Positions 27,993 through 36,515 of a DNA stretch of 64,000 bases are shown here, one piece after another. This DNA is from Alloyangia pacifica. Lineage in GTDB: Bacteria; Pseudomonadota; Alphaproteobacteria; Rhodobacterales; Rhodobacteraceae. A model generated the notes under the pieces. It saw only the letters and a list, made by a program, of their open reading frames with translations, was not told the DNA's origin and made no database searches. Positions within the stretch are counted from its first letter, which is position 1; every line of letters starts with the position of its first letter. A program made the position numbers and the translations under genes. The stretch is taken from NCBI RefSeq assembly GCF_020524285.1, contig NZ_JAIVKX010000003.1, forward strand, positions 1-64,000. Direction: 5' to 3'.

Positions 27993-28571
27993 TCAGTCTG
28001 CGGGTTTGTACAGCGGGTAGCCCGCCGCGAGCAGCAGGTTCGCGGTCTCGGCCAGCGGCAGGCCGACGACCGAGGTGAAGCTGCCGTTGATCCACGGGAT
28101 GAACGCCCCGGCGAGGCCCTGGATGCCGTAGCCCCCGGCCTTGCCCTGCCAGTCGCCCGAGGCGAGGTAGGCGTTCAGTTCCTCGTTCGACAGGTTCTTC
28201 ATCTGCACCTGGGTGACGACATCACGCTCCCAGATGCGATCGCCGCGGCGCACCGCGACGGCGGTGATCACCCGGTGACGGCGGCCCGAGAGCCTGGTGA
28301 GAAACTCCGCGGCCTCGCCGGCGTCGGCGGGCTTGCCGAGGATGCGGCGCCCGAGCGCGACGGTGGTGTCGGCCGAGAGCACGATCTCGTCGTCTGCGGA
28401 GGGAATCGCCTGCGCCTTCTCGCGCGCGAGACGCACGCAGTAGGGGCGTGGCAGCTCGCCCGGCATCGGATCTTCGTCGATGTCGGGCGGGCGGATGTCG
28501 TCGGCCACGACGCCGAGCTGCGCGAGCAGGTCGCGCCGCCGGGGCGAGCCGGAGCCGAGAACGAGTTTCAT
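27993..28571 (-). CDS. maf: Maf-like nucleotide pyrophosphatase
   Basis: A 192-residue Maf/HAM1-fold nucleoside triphosphate pyrophosphatase, which removes non-canonical or dTTP/UTP-type nucleotides. The signature [14 protein letters not shown] opens the protein, and the catalytic [11 protein letters not shown] and [12 protein letters not shown] blocks follow. I used the ATG at 28571 because the family begins right at this motif; an in-frame ATG at 28631 would add 20 residues. The gene lies just downstream of infA, as in many alphaproteobacteria. Confidence 0.92.
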   Translation of the reverse strand: MKLVLGSGSPRRRDLLAQLGVVADDIRPPDIDEDPMPGELPRPYCVRLAREKAQAIPSADDEIVLSADTTVALGRRILGKPADAGEAAEFLTRLSGRRHRVITAVAVRRGDRIWERDVVTQVQMKNLSNEELNAYLASGDWQGKAGGYGIQGLAGAFIPWINGSFTSVVGLPLAETANLLLAAGYPLYKPAD

Positions 28572-28637
28572 GCGCGGACCTGCCGTGTCCACATCTGCGA
28601 ACGCGGGCTCCGCCATGAGATTCCGGGTCATGCGGAT

Positions 28638-28856
28638 TTACTTGAAGCGGTAGTTGATCCGGCCCTTGGTCAGATCATAGGGCGTCATTTCCACCTGAAC
28701 CTTGTCGCCGGCGAGAACCCGGATGCGGTTTTTCCGCATCTTGCCTGCCGTGTGCGCGATGATCTCATGGCCGTTCTCAAGCTCGACCCGAAACGTCGCG
28801 TTGGGCAGGAGTTCCTTCACGACACCGGGAAATTCGAGCGTATCTTCCTTGGCCAT
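28638..28856 (-). CDS. infA: Translation initiation factor IF-1
   Basis: A 72-residue OB-fold factor that binds the ribosomal A site during initiation. The full protein matches the family: [39 protein letters not shown] and [29 protein letters not shown] upstream of the ATG is a good ribosome site. It is followed by maf, the RNase E/G gene and yacG on the same strand. Confidence 0.98.
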   Translation of the reverse strand: MAKEDTLEFPGVVKELLPNATFRVELENGHEIIAHTAGKMRKNRIRVLAGDKVQVEMTPYDLTKGRINYRFK

Positions 28857-28964
28857 GCTTTCTCCTGAAAATGCCGTTCCGCTGACTTTCGCGGAACGCG
28901 GATGCATATGCGCCCAAACGGCGCAATTTTCAAGACCACAATTGCAGATTGTCGGGAATAGGCT

Positions 28965-29849
28965 CTAGCGCAGCGCCCGCAGGGTCACGGGGCCGTCGCG
29001 GCCGGACTGATCGTCCCAGTGGCTGCGGTTCAGCACGACGCCATCGTTGCGGACCCGGGCGACGGCGTCAAGATCAACCTCGGCATAGGTCCAGCCGGGC
29101 TGTCCGAGGCTGCCCTCGGCGATCACCCCGGTGGCCGGAAAGCCGGTGTCGGGCGGGCAGAAGACGCCGCCCATGCCGGTGTTGGTGTCCACCGCCTCGG
29201 ACCAGTCGCAGTCGCCCACGGTCGAGGACATGACCGCGATGCACTGCTGCTCGAGCGCCCGGGCCATAGCGCCGATGCGCACGCGGCTGTAGCCTGCCTG
29301 CGCCTCGGTGCAGGAGGGCACCAGCAGCAGGTCGGCATCGCGCAGCGCCCGGCCGAGCAGCGGGTATTCGCTGTCGTAGCAGATCAGGATGCCGATCTTG
29401 CCGAGCGCCGTGTCGAAGAGCTGCAGGGGCGCGCCGCCGACCACGTGCCAGTCTTCGCGCTCGAAGCGAGTCATGATCTGCTTGTCCTGGAACTCCATGC
29501 CGCCGCCGGGCGCGAAGAAGCGCGCGCGGTTGACCGGGCGCGGGCCGATCGCGGCATCGAAGACCGGGGCGGAAGCGGCAAGGATATGGGCCTTGTACTT
29601 GCCCGCCAGCTCCGAATGCAGCGCGTCCACCTGCGGCATGCGCTCGGACACGGCGTGCAGCGAGGCCTCGAGATCGCCCGCCGCGGCGCGGCCCGCCAGC
29701 GTGGCGATCTCCATTGCGCCGTACTCGGGGAAGACCATCAGCTCGGCGCCCTGCCCCGCGGCCTCGGCCACCCAGGCCTCGATCTTGGCGGCATAGACGT
29801 CCCAGTCCTTAAGGAAATCCATCGGGTAGGCGGCGGTGGCGATCTTCAT
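28965..29849 (-). CDS. Carbon-nitrogen hydrolase (nitrilase superfamily)
   Basis: A 294-residue cytosolic amidase or nitrilase-type enzyme. The catalytic triad is Glu42 (VFPEYG), Lys123 (QDKQIMTRFE) and Cys157 (ILICYDSEYP). A second conserved patch is CTEAQAGYSRVRIGAMARALEQQ. The substrate cannot be read from sequence. It is followed upstream by a GNAT acetyltransferase and a SnoaL-like gene on the same strand, a trio that sits inside the LMW-PTP to infA interval. Confidence 0.92.
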   Translation of the reverse strand: MKIATAAYPMDFLKDWDVYAAKIEAWVAEAAGQGAELMVFPEYGAMEIATLAGRAAAGDLEASLHAVSERMPQVDALHSELAGKYKAHILAASAPVFDAAIGPRPVNRARFFAPGGGMEFQDKQIMTRFEREDWHVVGGAPLQLFDTALGKIGILICYDSEYPLLGRALRDADLLLVPSCTEAQAGYSRVRIGAMARALEQQCIAVMSSTVGDCDWSEAVDTNTGMGGVFCPPDTGFPATGVIAEGSLGQPGWTYAEVDLDAVARVRNDGVVLNRSHWDDQSGRDGPVTLRALR

Positions 29850-29916
29850 GGGTCAGGGTCCGTATTGCTGTTGGGCCGGAGAAGGCGTCGCCCGCATGTC
29901 AGGCGCGTGTCTGGGC

Positions 29917-29977
29917 AAGAAGGGGGCTCCGCCCCCGTCCGCTGCGCGGACTCCCCCGGCGTATTTGGAAAGAGAAG
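29917..29977. repeat. GC-rich palindromic intergenic repeat, copy 2
   Basis: Contains GGGGGCTCCGCCCCC at its core, then GTCCGCTGCGCGGACTCCCC and CGGCGTATTTGG. It matches the reverse complement of the copy at 26641-26700. Two nested palindromes (GGGGGC-TCC-GCCCCC and GTCCGC-TG-CGCGGAC) make it a strong bidirectional hairpin, probably also the terminator for the GNAT transcript. Confidence 0.8.
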
Positions 29978-29982
29978 AAGGG

Positions 29983-30600
29983 CTAGGCGATGTCTGTGTC
30001 GAGATCTCGGAGCCAGAATTGCAGGGCGTGGTCGGTCTGGGTGTCCCGATCCACGTCGCGCCAGCGGAAGCAGGCGATGACGCCGTCGAGCGGCGCGTAG
30101 CCGCGCTTGCGCCAGAACGGATCGAGCGGGGCGTAACCGGCGGGGCGCAGCGGATGGTCCGCCGGACGCTGCACGGCGCAGAAGGCGCTGTAACGGCGAC
30201 CGAGCGCGCGGGCATGGGCCTCGCGCGCATCGAAGAAGCGGTGGCCGATCCCCTGGCCTCGCGCCTCGGGCAGCAGCACCGACTCGGCGCAGTAGAAGAT
30301 GTCCTGCAATGCGAGGCCGGTGGCGGCGAAGGGGGCGGCGAAGTCTTCGGCGTGATCCTCCATCGGCGTGCCGGTCGCGGCGCCGACGAGGCGCGGGCCG
30401 TCGAAGGCGCCGACCAGCACCGCCCCGGCGCTGGTCCGATAGCTCTCGAGGTAGGTCCGCTCGTAGGCGAGATCGCCGTCGTAGAGATAGGGCCAGTCGC
30501 GGAATACGGCGATGCGCAGCCGCGCCACGTCATCGAGCGCGGCGTCGAGCGCCGCGCCGGTGAGCACGCGCACCTCGGTCACGGTGGCCTTGGCCGTCAC
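29983..30600 (-). CDS. GNAT-family N-acetyltransferase
   Basis: A 205-residue GNAT protein. The acetyl-CoA-binding region is visible as SVLLPEARGQGIGHRFFDAREAHARALG, with the R/Q-x-x-G-x-G/A loop RGQGIG. It starts with a region LRIAVFRDWPYLYDGDLAYERTYLESY shared with other Rhodobacteraceae homologues, then AGAVLVGAFDGPRLVGAATG. Substrate unknown. The start overlaps the SnoaL stop by ATGA, so it is translated with the SnoaL and phosphatase genes. Confidence 0.9.
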   Translation of the reverse strand: MTAKATVTEVRVLTGAALDAALDDVARLRIAVFRDWPYLYDGDLAYERTYLESYRTSAGAVLVGAFDGPRLVGAATGTPMEDHAEDFAAPFAATGLALQDIFYCAESVLLPEARGQGIGHRFFDAREAHARALGRRYSAFCAVQRPADHPLRPAGYAPLDPFWRKRGYAPLDGVIACFRWRDVDRDTQTDHALQFWLRDLDTDIA

Positions 30601-30995
30601 GAGACCTGCCGGATCCAGTCGGCGAGGTTATAGTAGGTGACCACGCGGGTGATCTTGCCGCCGTCCAGCGAGAAGAACGAGCCCGCCGGTAGGTGGTATG
30701 TCTGGCCCTTCGCCTCGGGCAGCCCGGCGTCGGTGCGCAGGTAGGTGCCGTTCACCGTAAACTCGGCGGCGGCACGGGTGCCGCCCTCGGCCTCGAAGAT
30801 CACCAGGTCCGTCAGGTGCTCGTCGTAGCAATGGGACATGTGGGCGCAGAACTCGGCAAACTTGGTCTTGCCCGAGCGGATCTGCCCCTCGTTGACGTGA
30901 TGCGCGATGTCCGGCGACAGCAGCTCGAGCATCGCCTCGGTGTCCTTGGCGTTGAAGGCGGCGAAGTAGGCTTGGATCGTTTCGGTGGCCGTCAT
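30597..30995 (-). CDS. SnoaL-like / ketosteroid-isomerase-fold protein
   Basis: A 132-residue NTF2-like cone-shaped domain: TIQAYFAAFNAKDTEAMLELLSPDIAHHVNEG, RAAAEFTVNGTYL and ITRVVTYYNLADWIRQV. Proteins of this fold bind small hydrophobic ligands or act as isomerases or hydratases. No catalytic residue set is diagnostic. I chose the ATG at 30995 because it forms an ATGA overlap with the phosphatase gene. Confidence 0.88.
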   Translation of the reverse strand: MTATETIQAYFAAFNAKDTEAMLELLSPDIAHHVNEGQIRSGKTKFAEFCAHMSHCYDEHLTDLVIFEAEGGTRAAAEFTVNGTYLRTDAGLPEAKGQTYHLPAGSFFSLDGGKITRVVTYYNLADWIRQVS

Positions 30996-31438
30996 GTGTC
31001 TCCCCATCGGGTCTTGAGCTTGTCGAAGATCTGGTCGCGGGTCTGGCGGTAGGCGTTGAGCTTGGTCTCGCGGGTCTCGCCGAGCCCCGTGGGATCCATG
31101 ATCGGCCAGTATTCCACCGTCAGGTGAAAGAAGCGGGTCAGCTCCAGCGCGGCGCGCTGCGAGGCGGGCGACATGGCGACGATCAGGTCGAAGCCCGACA
31201 GCGTCTCGCCCATCTCCTCGAGCTCCTCGAAGCTGCGCGAGCGGTGACGCGACAGCTCGACGCCGATCTCCTGGCAGACCGCGATGGCGAAACCGTCGAT
31301 TTCCAGGTCGTTCACCACGCCCACGGACTGCACGTAGGTGCCCTGCCCGTAGAGCTTCTTCATGATGCCCTCGGCCATGGGCGAGCGCACCGCGTTGTGG
31401 TCGCAGCAGAAGAGCACCGATTGCGGCAGCTTCGGCAC
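30992..31438 (-). CDS. Low-molecular-weight protein-tyrosine-phosphatase-like protein
   Basis: A 148-residue LMW-PTP/ArsC-fold protein. The P-loop is CDHNAVRS with nucleophile Cys12 and Arg18 (C-x5-R), but the residues differ from the textbook CxGNxCRS loop. The general-acid Asp is in the MDPT loop near the end. Substrate may be a phosphoprotein or arsenate. It is part of the conserved hisD-UPF0262-LMWPTP-infA chain. The UPF0262 gene ends 4 bases upstream. Confidence 0.9.
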   Translation of the reverse strand: MPKLPQSVLFCCDHNAVRSPMAEGIMKKLYGQGTYVQSVGVVNDLEIDGFAIAVCQEIGVELSRHRSRSFEELEEMGETLSGFDLIVAMSPASQRAALELTRFFHLTVEYWPIMDPTGLGETRETKLNAYRQTRDQIFDKLKTRWGDT

Positions 31439-31442
31439 GCGG

Positions 31443-31922
31443 TCAGCCCCCGAAATGCAGCACGCAGATGAGGGTAAACAGGCGCCGCGCGGTGTCGATG
31501 TCGACCTCGGCCTTGCCCTCGAGCCGTTCCTGCAGGATGCGCGCGCCCTCGTTGTGGATGCCGCGGCGGGCCATGTCGATGGTCTCGATCTGGCTGGGCG
31601 CGGCGGTCTTCACCGCATCGAAGTAGCTTTTGCAGATCTGGAAGTAGTCCTTCACCACCTGCCGGAAGGGCGCCAGCGAGAGGTGGAACTCCGCCGCCGG
31701 ATCGCCGCCCTCGGTGGTGATGTCGAAAACCAGCCGCTTGTCGCGGATCGACAGGCCGAGCGCATAGGGGCCCTCGGGCACATCGCGACCGTTGCGCGCC
31801 GGCAGGGTGAAGCTGTTGTCTTCCATGAGGTCGAACATCGCCACGCGCCGCTCCTGCTCGATCTCCGGGGTCGGAGGCGGCAGGTTGTCGTCGTCAAGCT
31901 CGATACGGGCGATGGTGCTCAT
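31443..31922 (-). CDS. UPF0262 family protein
   Basis: A 159-residue cytosolic protein matching UPF0262, a family limited to alphaproteobacteria and always found next to hisD. Landmarks are ARIELDDDNLPPPTPEIEQE, ERRVAMFDLMEDNSF, LAPFRQVVKDYFQICKSYFDA and AMARRGIHNEGA-type (MARRGIHNEGARIL). Its molecular role is unknown. The start at 31922 is the family start; codons further upstream are not conserved. Confidence 0.93.
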   Translation of the reverse strand: MSTIARIELDDDNLPPPTPEIEQERRVAMFDLMEDNSFTLPARNGRDVPEGPYALGLSIRDKRLVFDITTEGGDPAAEFHLSLAPFRQVVKDYFQICKSYFDAVKTAAPSQIETIDMARRGIHNEGARILQERLEGKAEVDIDTARRLFTLICVLHFGG

Positions 31923-32065
31923 GGGCGCGTCCTCGGCAGCGGCTCGGGAATCAGTAGCCAATGAAAGCGCTTGCCGCAATGCGGCTTGCGACTCATGGGG
32001 CGGAGGCGGCGACCCCCTGCCCCGACGTCCGCCGCCGGGTGCCTGCCCCGGCGCTCAGCCGTTGC

Positions 32066-33367
32066 TCAGCCGTTGAGCTTGCGCAGCCGCGCGGTGACCG
32101 ACAGTCCGTGCGCCTGCAGGCTCTCGGAATTGGCCAGCGTCTCGGCGGCCGGGCCGATGGCGCGCAGCGCCTCGGGCGACATCTTCGCCAGCGTGGTGCG
32201 CTTGACGAAATCCAGCACCGACAGCCCCGAGGAGAAGCGCGCCGAGCGGGCGGTGGGCAGCACGTGGTTCGGCCCGCCGACGTAGTCGCCGATCGCCTCC
32301 GGGGTCCACTGGCCGAGGAAGATCGCGCCGGCGTGGCGGATCTTCTCCGAAAGCGCCTCGGGCTCGGCGACGCAGAGCTCGAGGTGCTCGGGCGCCACCC
32401 GGTTCGACAGGGAGGCCGCCTCGTCGAGATCGCGGGCAATGATCACCGCGCCGAAATCGCGCCAGCTCGCTCCGGCGATGCCGCGGCGTTCAAGTCTCTC
32501 GAGCTGCCGTTCAACCTCGTCGGTCACCTTGCGGGCGAAGCCGGCGTCGGGGGTGATCAGGATCGACTGGGCGCTCTCGTCGTGCTCGGCCTGGCTGAGC
32601 AGGTCGAGGGCGATGAACTCCGGATCGTTTTCACCATCGGCAATCACCAGGATCTCCGACGGACCGGCGATCATGTCGATGCCCACCTTGCCGAACACCC
32701 GGCGCTTGGCGGCGGCGACGAAGGCGTTGCCCGGGCCGGTGATCTTGTCGACCGGGGCGATGCTCTCGGTGCCATAGGCCAGCGCGGCGATCGCCTGGGC
32801 GCCTCCGATGCGGTAGATCTCGTCGACCCCGGCGATGCGCGCCGCCAGCAGCACCAGCGGGTTGGCCACGCCGTCGGGCGTCGGCACGGCGATGCAGAGC
32901 CGCTCGACCCCGGCGACCTTGGCCGGAATGGCGTTCATCAGCACCGAGGAGGGATAGCTCGCCAGCCCGCCCGGCACGTAGAGGCCCGCGGCGGAGACCG
33001 GCGTCCAGCGCCAGCCGAGGGTGGCGCCGTCGGGGTCGGTCCATTGCGCATCCTCGGGCATCTGCCGCACGTGGTAGGCGCGGATGCGCTCGGCGGCGAT
33101 CTCCAGCGCGGCGCGCTCGGCCTCGGGCACCTGCGCGCAATAGGCGTCGATTTCCTCGGCGGTGAAGCGCAGCCCCGCCGCGTCGAGCTCCAGCCGGTCG
33201 AACTTCGCGGTCATCTCCAGCACGGCGGCATCGCCCCGGGCACGCACGTCGGCGATGATCCCGGCGACGATGTCATCCACGTCGGGGCTGTCCTCGCGCT
33301 TGGCGCTGAGAAGCTGGGCGAACTCCAGCTCGAAGTCCGGGTCGGTCGTGTCGAGAAAGACGGGCAT
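32066..33367 (-). CDS. hisD: Histidinol dehydrogenase
   Basis: A 433-residue NAD-dependent zinc enzyme performing the last two steps of histidine synthesis (L-histidinol to L-histidine). Motifs include GWRWTPVSAAGLYVPGGLASYPSSVLMN, FKKVTGPGNAFVAAAKR-type (KITGPGNAFVAAAKR), the AGPSEILVIAD block and HxxxSAQSILIT (AEHDESAQSILIT) with catalytic His, and GPNHVLPT near the C-terminus. The 5' region faces the divergent cytochrome gene. Confidence 0.97.
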   Translation of the reverse strand: MPVFLDTTDPDFELEFAQLLSAKREDSPDVDDIVAGIIADVRARGDAAVLEMTAKFDRLELDAAGLRFTAEEIDAYCAQVPEAERAALEIAAERIRAYHVRQMPEDAQWTDPDGATLGWRWTPVSAAGLYVPGGLASYPSSVLMNAIPAKVAGVERLCIAVPTPDGVANPLVLLAARIAGVDEIYRIGGAQAIAALAYGTESIAPVDKITGPGNAFVAAAKRRVFGKVGIDMIAGPSEILVIADGENDPEFIALDLLSQAEHDESAQSILITPDAGFARKVTDEVERQLERLERRGIAGASWRDFGAVIIARDLDEAASLSNRVAPEHLELCVAEPEALSEKIRHAGAIFLGQWTPEAIGDYVGGPNHVLPTARSARFSSGLSVLDFVKRTTLAKMSPEALRAIGPAAETLANSESLQAHGLSVTARLRKLNG

Positions 33368-33449
33368 GGGCGGTCTCCTTGTCGCGGGACTGCTTAGAGA
33401 GAAGCGCCGCCCGGCTCAAGTGGCGCGGAAGGGGATTCGCCCGCATCCC

Positions 33450-33498
33450 TTGACATGGATCAGCCCCAAACACATGCCGCTGGCGTAATATCTCCGAG
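33450..33498 (+). promoter_or_regulatory. Fnr/FnrL-type promoter of the cytochrome c gene
   Basis: TTGACATGGATCAG (33450-33463) matches the TTGAY-N4-RTCAA Fnr consensus at nine of ten defined bases. A good -10 element, TAATAT, lies at 33486-33491. If transcription starts about 7 bases later (~33498), the Fnr box is centred at -41.5, the classical class II activator position. Predicts induction of the downstream cytochrome at low oxygen. Confidence 0.65.
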
Positions 33499-33536
33499 TC
33501 GGCATGGGAGAGCCGATGCATTTCGGAGGAGCTATA

Positions 33537-33950
33537 ATGTTTGAAAAATCCATTGGCGCCCTTGGACTGGCGCTGGCCCTGACCGCCTTTTGCGCGGGCG
33601 GGACCGCCCTCGCGCAAAGCGCGGGAGAGACCGAATACATGAACGCCTGCGCCGCCTGTCACGGCGAGACCGGCGTCGGCGACGGGCCGCTGGCCGAGTT
33701 GATGACCGTCGATCTGCCCGACCTGACGCAGATCTCGGCGAACAACGACGGGGAATTCCCGATGCTCGAGGTGATCCAGATCATCGACGGGCGGAGCGGC
33801 ATTCGCGGCCACGGCTACCCGATGCCGGTCTGGGGGCAGCGGTTCAAGGAAGCGCTGTCGGTGGAGATCGGCGCCTATGCCAGCGAGATCGTTACGCGAG
33901 GACGCATTCTCGCCCTCGCGCAGCACCTGGAATCTATTCAGGCGCAGTAG
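33537..33950 (+). CDS. Small periplasmic c-type cytochrome
   Basis: A 137-residue monohaem cytochrome c. The signal peptide is residues ~1-26 (ending GGTALA). The haem site is CAACH at Cys38, Cys41 and His42, and a Met ligand lies in YPMPVW. GGAGGA six bases before the ATG at 33537 sets the start. Its partner is not evident, but the Fnr-type promoter suggests a role under low oxygen. It is read against the surrounding reverse-strand genes and splits DUF2948 from hisD. Confidence 0.93.
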   Translation: MFEKSIGALGLALALTAFCAGGTALAQSAGETEYMNACAACHGETGVGDGPLAELMTVDLPDLTQISANNDGEFPMLEVIQIIDGRSGIRGHGYPMPVWGQRFKEALSVEIGAYASEIVTRGRILALAQHLESIQAQ

Positions 33951-33951
33951 G

Positions 33952-33979
33952 GTGCAGCGGGGTCTACGCCCCGGTGCAC
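33952..33979. terminator. Hairpin between convergent cytochrome c and DUF2948 genes
   Basis: GTGCAGCGGGG (33952-33962) pairs with 33969-33979 with a single mismatch around a 6-base loop, starting 2 bases after the cytochrome stop codon. There is no clear T-tract, so it is a possible bidirectional terminator only. Confidence 0.45.
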
Positions 33980-34020
33980 TAGCCTCTGTACCTCAGGCCC
34001 CGTACATCAGGCGCTTTGCT

Positions 34021-34488
34021 TCAAGCCCCGTGATCCGGCACCTGCCCCGACACCGCGGTGTAGGGCCGGGTCACATCCTTGAGCCGAAGCTCCAGCGCCT
34101 CGACCTCGGCGCGCAGCGCGCCGTCGCCGGCGAAGGTCAGCTCGACGAATCCCGCGCCATCCTCGCCCGGCTCGAAAGTCACCGAGAGCAGCGACAGCAC
34201 CGTGTCGCGCTCGCCCGGGTTCACCCCCTGCGCCGCGACCTTTTGCACATTCTCGATCACCAGCAGCGCGCGCACCCGCTCGGGCGGCGAGGCATGCACG
34301 CCGTCCTCGCGGCGCAGCCGGTTGATCAGCAGCGCCAGCCGGTGGTGGCGCTTTTCCCACGCCACGTCGCCGACCGTCAGCACCGAATCCTGCGCCAGCG
34401 CCGACAGCACTTGCAGATCCTCGGGGTCCATCGCCCCGAGATTGAGCGGTTGCCCGCCCGCGTCCTCGAATCTTGCGTCCTCGGTCAC
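34021..34488 (-). CDS. DUF2948 family protein
   Basis: A 155-residue protein of DUF2948, an alphaproteobacterial family found between murA and hisD. The conserved start is [39 protein letters not shown], and later [21 protein letters not shown]. It appears to be a cytosolic globular protein. The start is GTG at 34488, overlapping the murA stop as GTGA. Function unknown. Confidence 0.9.
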   Translation of the reverse strand: MTEDARFEDAGGQPLNLGAMDPEDLQVLSALAQDSVLTVGDVAWEKRHHRLALLINRLRREDGVHASPPERVRALLVIENVQKVAAQGVNPGERDTVLSLLSVTFEPGEDGAGFVELTFAGDGALRAEVEALELRLKDVTRPYTAVSGQVPDHGA

Positions 34489-35756
34489 TCGCCCTTCACC
34501 CGTTCGATCTTGGCGCCCACGCCGCGCAGTTTGCGGACCACGTGCTCGTAGCCGCGGTCCAGATGGTAGACCCGGCTTACCACGGTTTCGCCCTCCGCCG
34601 CGAGACCCGCGAGGATCAGCGAGACCGAGGCGCGCAGATCGGTGGCCATCACCGGCGCGCCCCGGAGCTTGTCGACTCCGGTGACCCGCGCGGTTCCGCC
34701 CGAGACGTCGATCTTCGCGCCCATGCGCAGCAGTTCGGGGGCATGCATGAAGCGGTTCTCGAAGATCTTCTCTTCCAGCACGCTCTCGCCCTCGGCGGTG
34801 CAGAGCAGCGCCATCATCTGCGCCTGCAGATCGGTCGGGAAGCCCGGGAAGGGTTCGGTGGTCACGTCCACAGCCTTCACCCGGCCGTTCTTGCGCGCCA
34901 CCTTGAGGCCGGTCGGGGTTTCCTCGACGCCGATGCCGGCCTCGTCGAGCTTCTCGCAGAAGCTCTTCACCAGTTCGATGGTGCCGCCGAGGCACTCCAC
35001 CTCGCCGCCGCAGATCGCCGGGGCCAGCATGTAGGTGCCGAGCTCGATGCGGTCGGTGACCACACGGTGGGTCGCGCCGCCCAGCGTCTCGACGCCCTGG
35101 ATCTCGATGGTGGATGTTCCCTCGCCCTCGATCTGTGCGCCCATCTTGCGCAGGCATTGCGCCAGGTCGACGATCTCGGGCTCGCGCGCGGCATTGCGGA
35201 CCACCGTGGTGCCCCTGGCCAGCGTCGCGGCCATCAGCGCGTTCTCGGTGGCGCCCACAGAGGCGAAGGGGAACTCGACGATACCGCCCTTGAGGCCGCC
35301 CGAGGGCGCCTTGGCATGCACGTAGCCCTCGCGCAGGTCGAGCTCGGCGCCCATCGCCTCGAGCGCCTTGAGGTGCAGGTCCACGGGGCGCGCGCCGATG
35401 GCGCAACCGCCGGGCAGCGAGACTTCGGCATGGCCGAAGCGCGCCAGCAGCGGGCCGAGCACGAGGATCGAGGCGCGCATCTTGCGCACGATGTCATAGT
35501 CGGCGCGGGTCGAAGTCAGCGCGTGGCTCGACATCGCCAGCACCTGCCCGTCGTTCAGCGCCTGCACCTCCGCTCCCAGCGACTGCAGCAGCAGCGTCAT
35601 GGTGCGGATGTCCGACAGGCGCGGCGCATTGGTCAGCGTCAGCGGCTGGTCCGACAGCAGCGTCGCCGGCATCAGCGTGAGGCAGGCGTTCTTTGCACCG
35701 GCAATCGGAATCTGTCCCGAGAGCGGGCCATTGCCCGTGACGACGATCGAATCCAT
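34485..35756 (-). CDS. murA: UDP-N-acetylglucosamine 1-carboxyvinyltransferase
   Basis: MurA (423 residues) adds enolpyruvate from PEP to UDP-GlcNAc in the first committed step of peptidoglycan synthesis and is the fosfomycin target. The catalytic Cys is present in the loop [14 protein letters not shown], so the enzyme should be fosfomycin-sensitive. Other landmarks are ISGAKNA-type [19 protein letters not shown], and [14 protein letters not shown]. It overlaps DUF2948 downstream by GTGA and a 57-residue gene upstream by TAATG. Confidence 0.96.
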   Translation of the reverse strand: MDSIVVTGNGPLSGQIPIAGAKNACLTLMPATLLSDQPLTLTNAPRLSDIRTMTLLLQSLGAEVQALNDGQVLAMSSHALTSTRADYDIVRKMRASILVLGPLLARFGHAEVSLPGGCAIGARPVDLHLKALEAMGAELDLREGYVHAKAPSGGLKGGIVEFPFASVGATENALMAATLARGTTVVRNAAREPEIVDLAQCLRKMGAQIEGEGTSTIEIQGVETLGGATHRVVTDRIELGTYMLAPAICGGEVECLGGTIELVKSFCEKLDEAGIGVEETPTGLKVARKNGRVKAVDVTTEPFPGFPTDLQAQMMALLCTAEGESVLEEKIFENRFMHAPELLRMGAKIDVSGGTARVTGVDKLRGAPVMATDLRASVSLILAGLAAEGETVVSRVYHLDRGYEHVVRKLRGVGAKIERVKGE

Positions 35757-35929
35757 TAGCTGTCCTTTTCACTGCTCGGCCCGTCTTCGGGCTTATTGTC
35801 GTCTGGTGACGCGGCATCGCGCGCCTTCGCCTGTGCCTTGCGCCGTCCGAGATTCGCCTTCAACGCCGCCTTGAGGCGGGCATCCCGGTCGGTCGCAGGC
35901 TTTTTTTGCGGGCTCGATTTGGGCTTCAT
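35756..35929 (-). CDS. Small basic protein upstream of murA
   Basis: A 57-residue gene ending at TAA whose last base is the first base of the murA ATG (TAATG). The N-terminus is [20 protein letters not shown] followed by [20 protein letters not shown], strongly basic, then an acidic tail ([12 protein letters not shown]). Similar short Lys/Arg-rich proteins are commonly found in front of murA in Rhodobacterales. Function unknown; coupling to murA suggests a translation or envelope role. Confidence 0.7.
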   Translation of the reverse strand: MKPKSSPQKKPATDRDARLKAALKANLGRRKAQAKARDAASPDDNKPEDGPSSEKDS

Positions 35930-36064
35930 GAACTTTCTTTACTTGAGACGCAAAAAACCGTCCAGATTGCGCTTGCACCCCCCGGCGTTTGCCCTTAGAC
36001 ACCGCGCCACGCCACGAGGCACACCGACGCAAACAAGCGCGGGACGCCAAAAAGGCAAGACGGC

Positions 36065-36139
<75 letters not shown>

Positions 36140-36515
36140 CTCATCCCCCTGAAAAACTTACGTTTCTCGGTACGAGTTGGTGCGCGCCGCAGCGCCTGCA
36201 CGGCGCATCGCAGGGTTCCGCACGTCGCGGTTGTCGTTCGTACACGCGGCTTTTTCCCGACAATCAGAGACTTGTCGGAATGCGCGCCACCTGGACCGCA
36301 CCGCCGCCTCAAGACCTGCCGCGACGACACCCGCGGAGGGCCCGAGGAAAGCGCCGCTCCGACGCCTGACAAGCCGCCCCAACGCCATCCGGCTGCGGGC
36401 CGGAAAACGGGTCGCGACACCTCCTCCCGATTCCACATCGCCCCGGCTCGAAAACCGCCCGCGACTCGCGCGAAGTGACCTACCCCGTGCGACTCGCGGG
36501 CGCGCAAATGCCCGC
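36140..36515. other. 376-bp intergenic region, no gene supported
   Basis: Between tRNA-Thr and the CYTH gene I see no convincing coding sequence; the open frames here have no ribosome site and give Arg/Pro-rich shadow-like translations. A small inverted repeat (CCGACAA / TTGTCGG, 36257-36278) has no adjacent T-run. The reverse strand has a weak GCGGGC/GCCCGC hairpin at ~36495-36514, a possible end signal for the CYTH operon. Confidence 0.6.
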
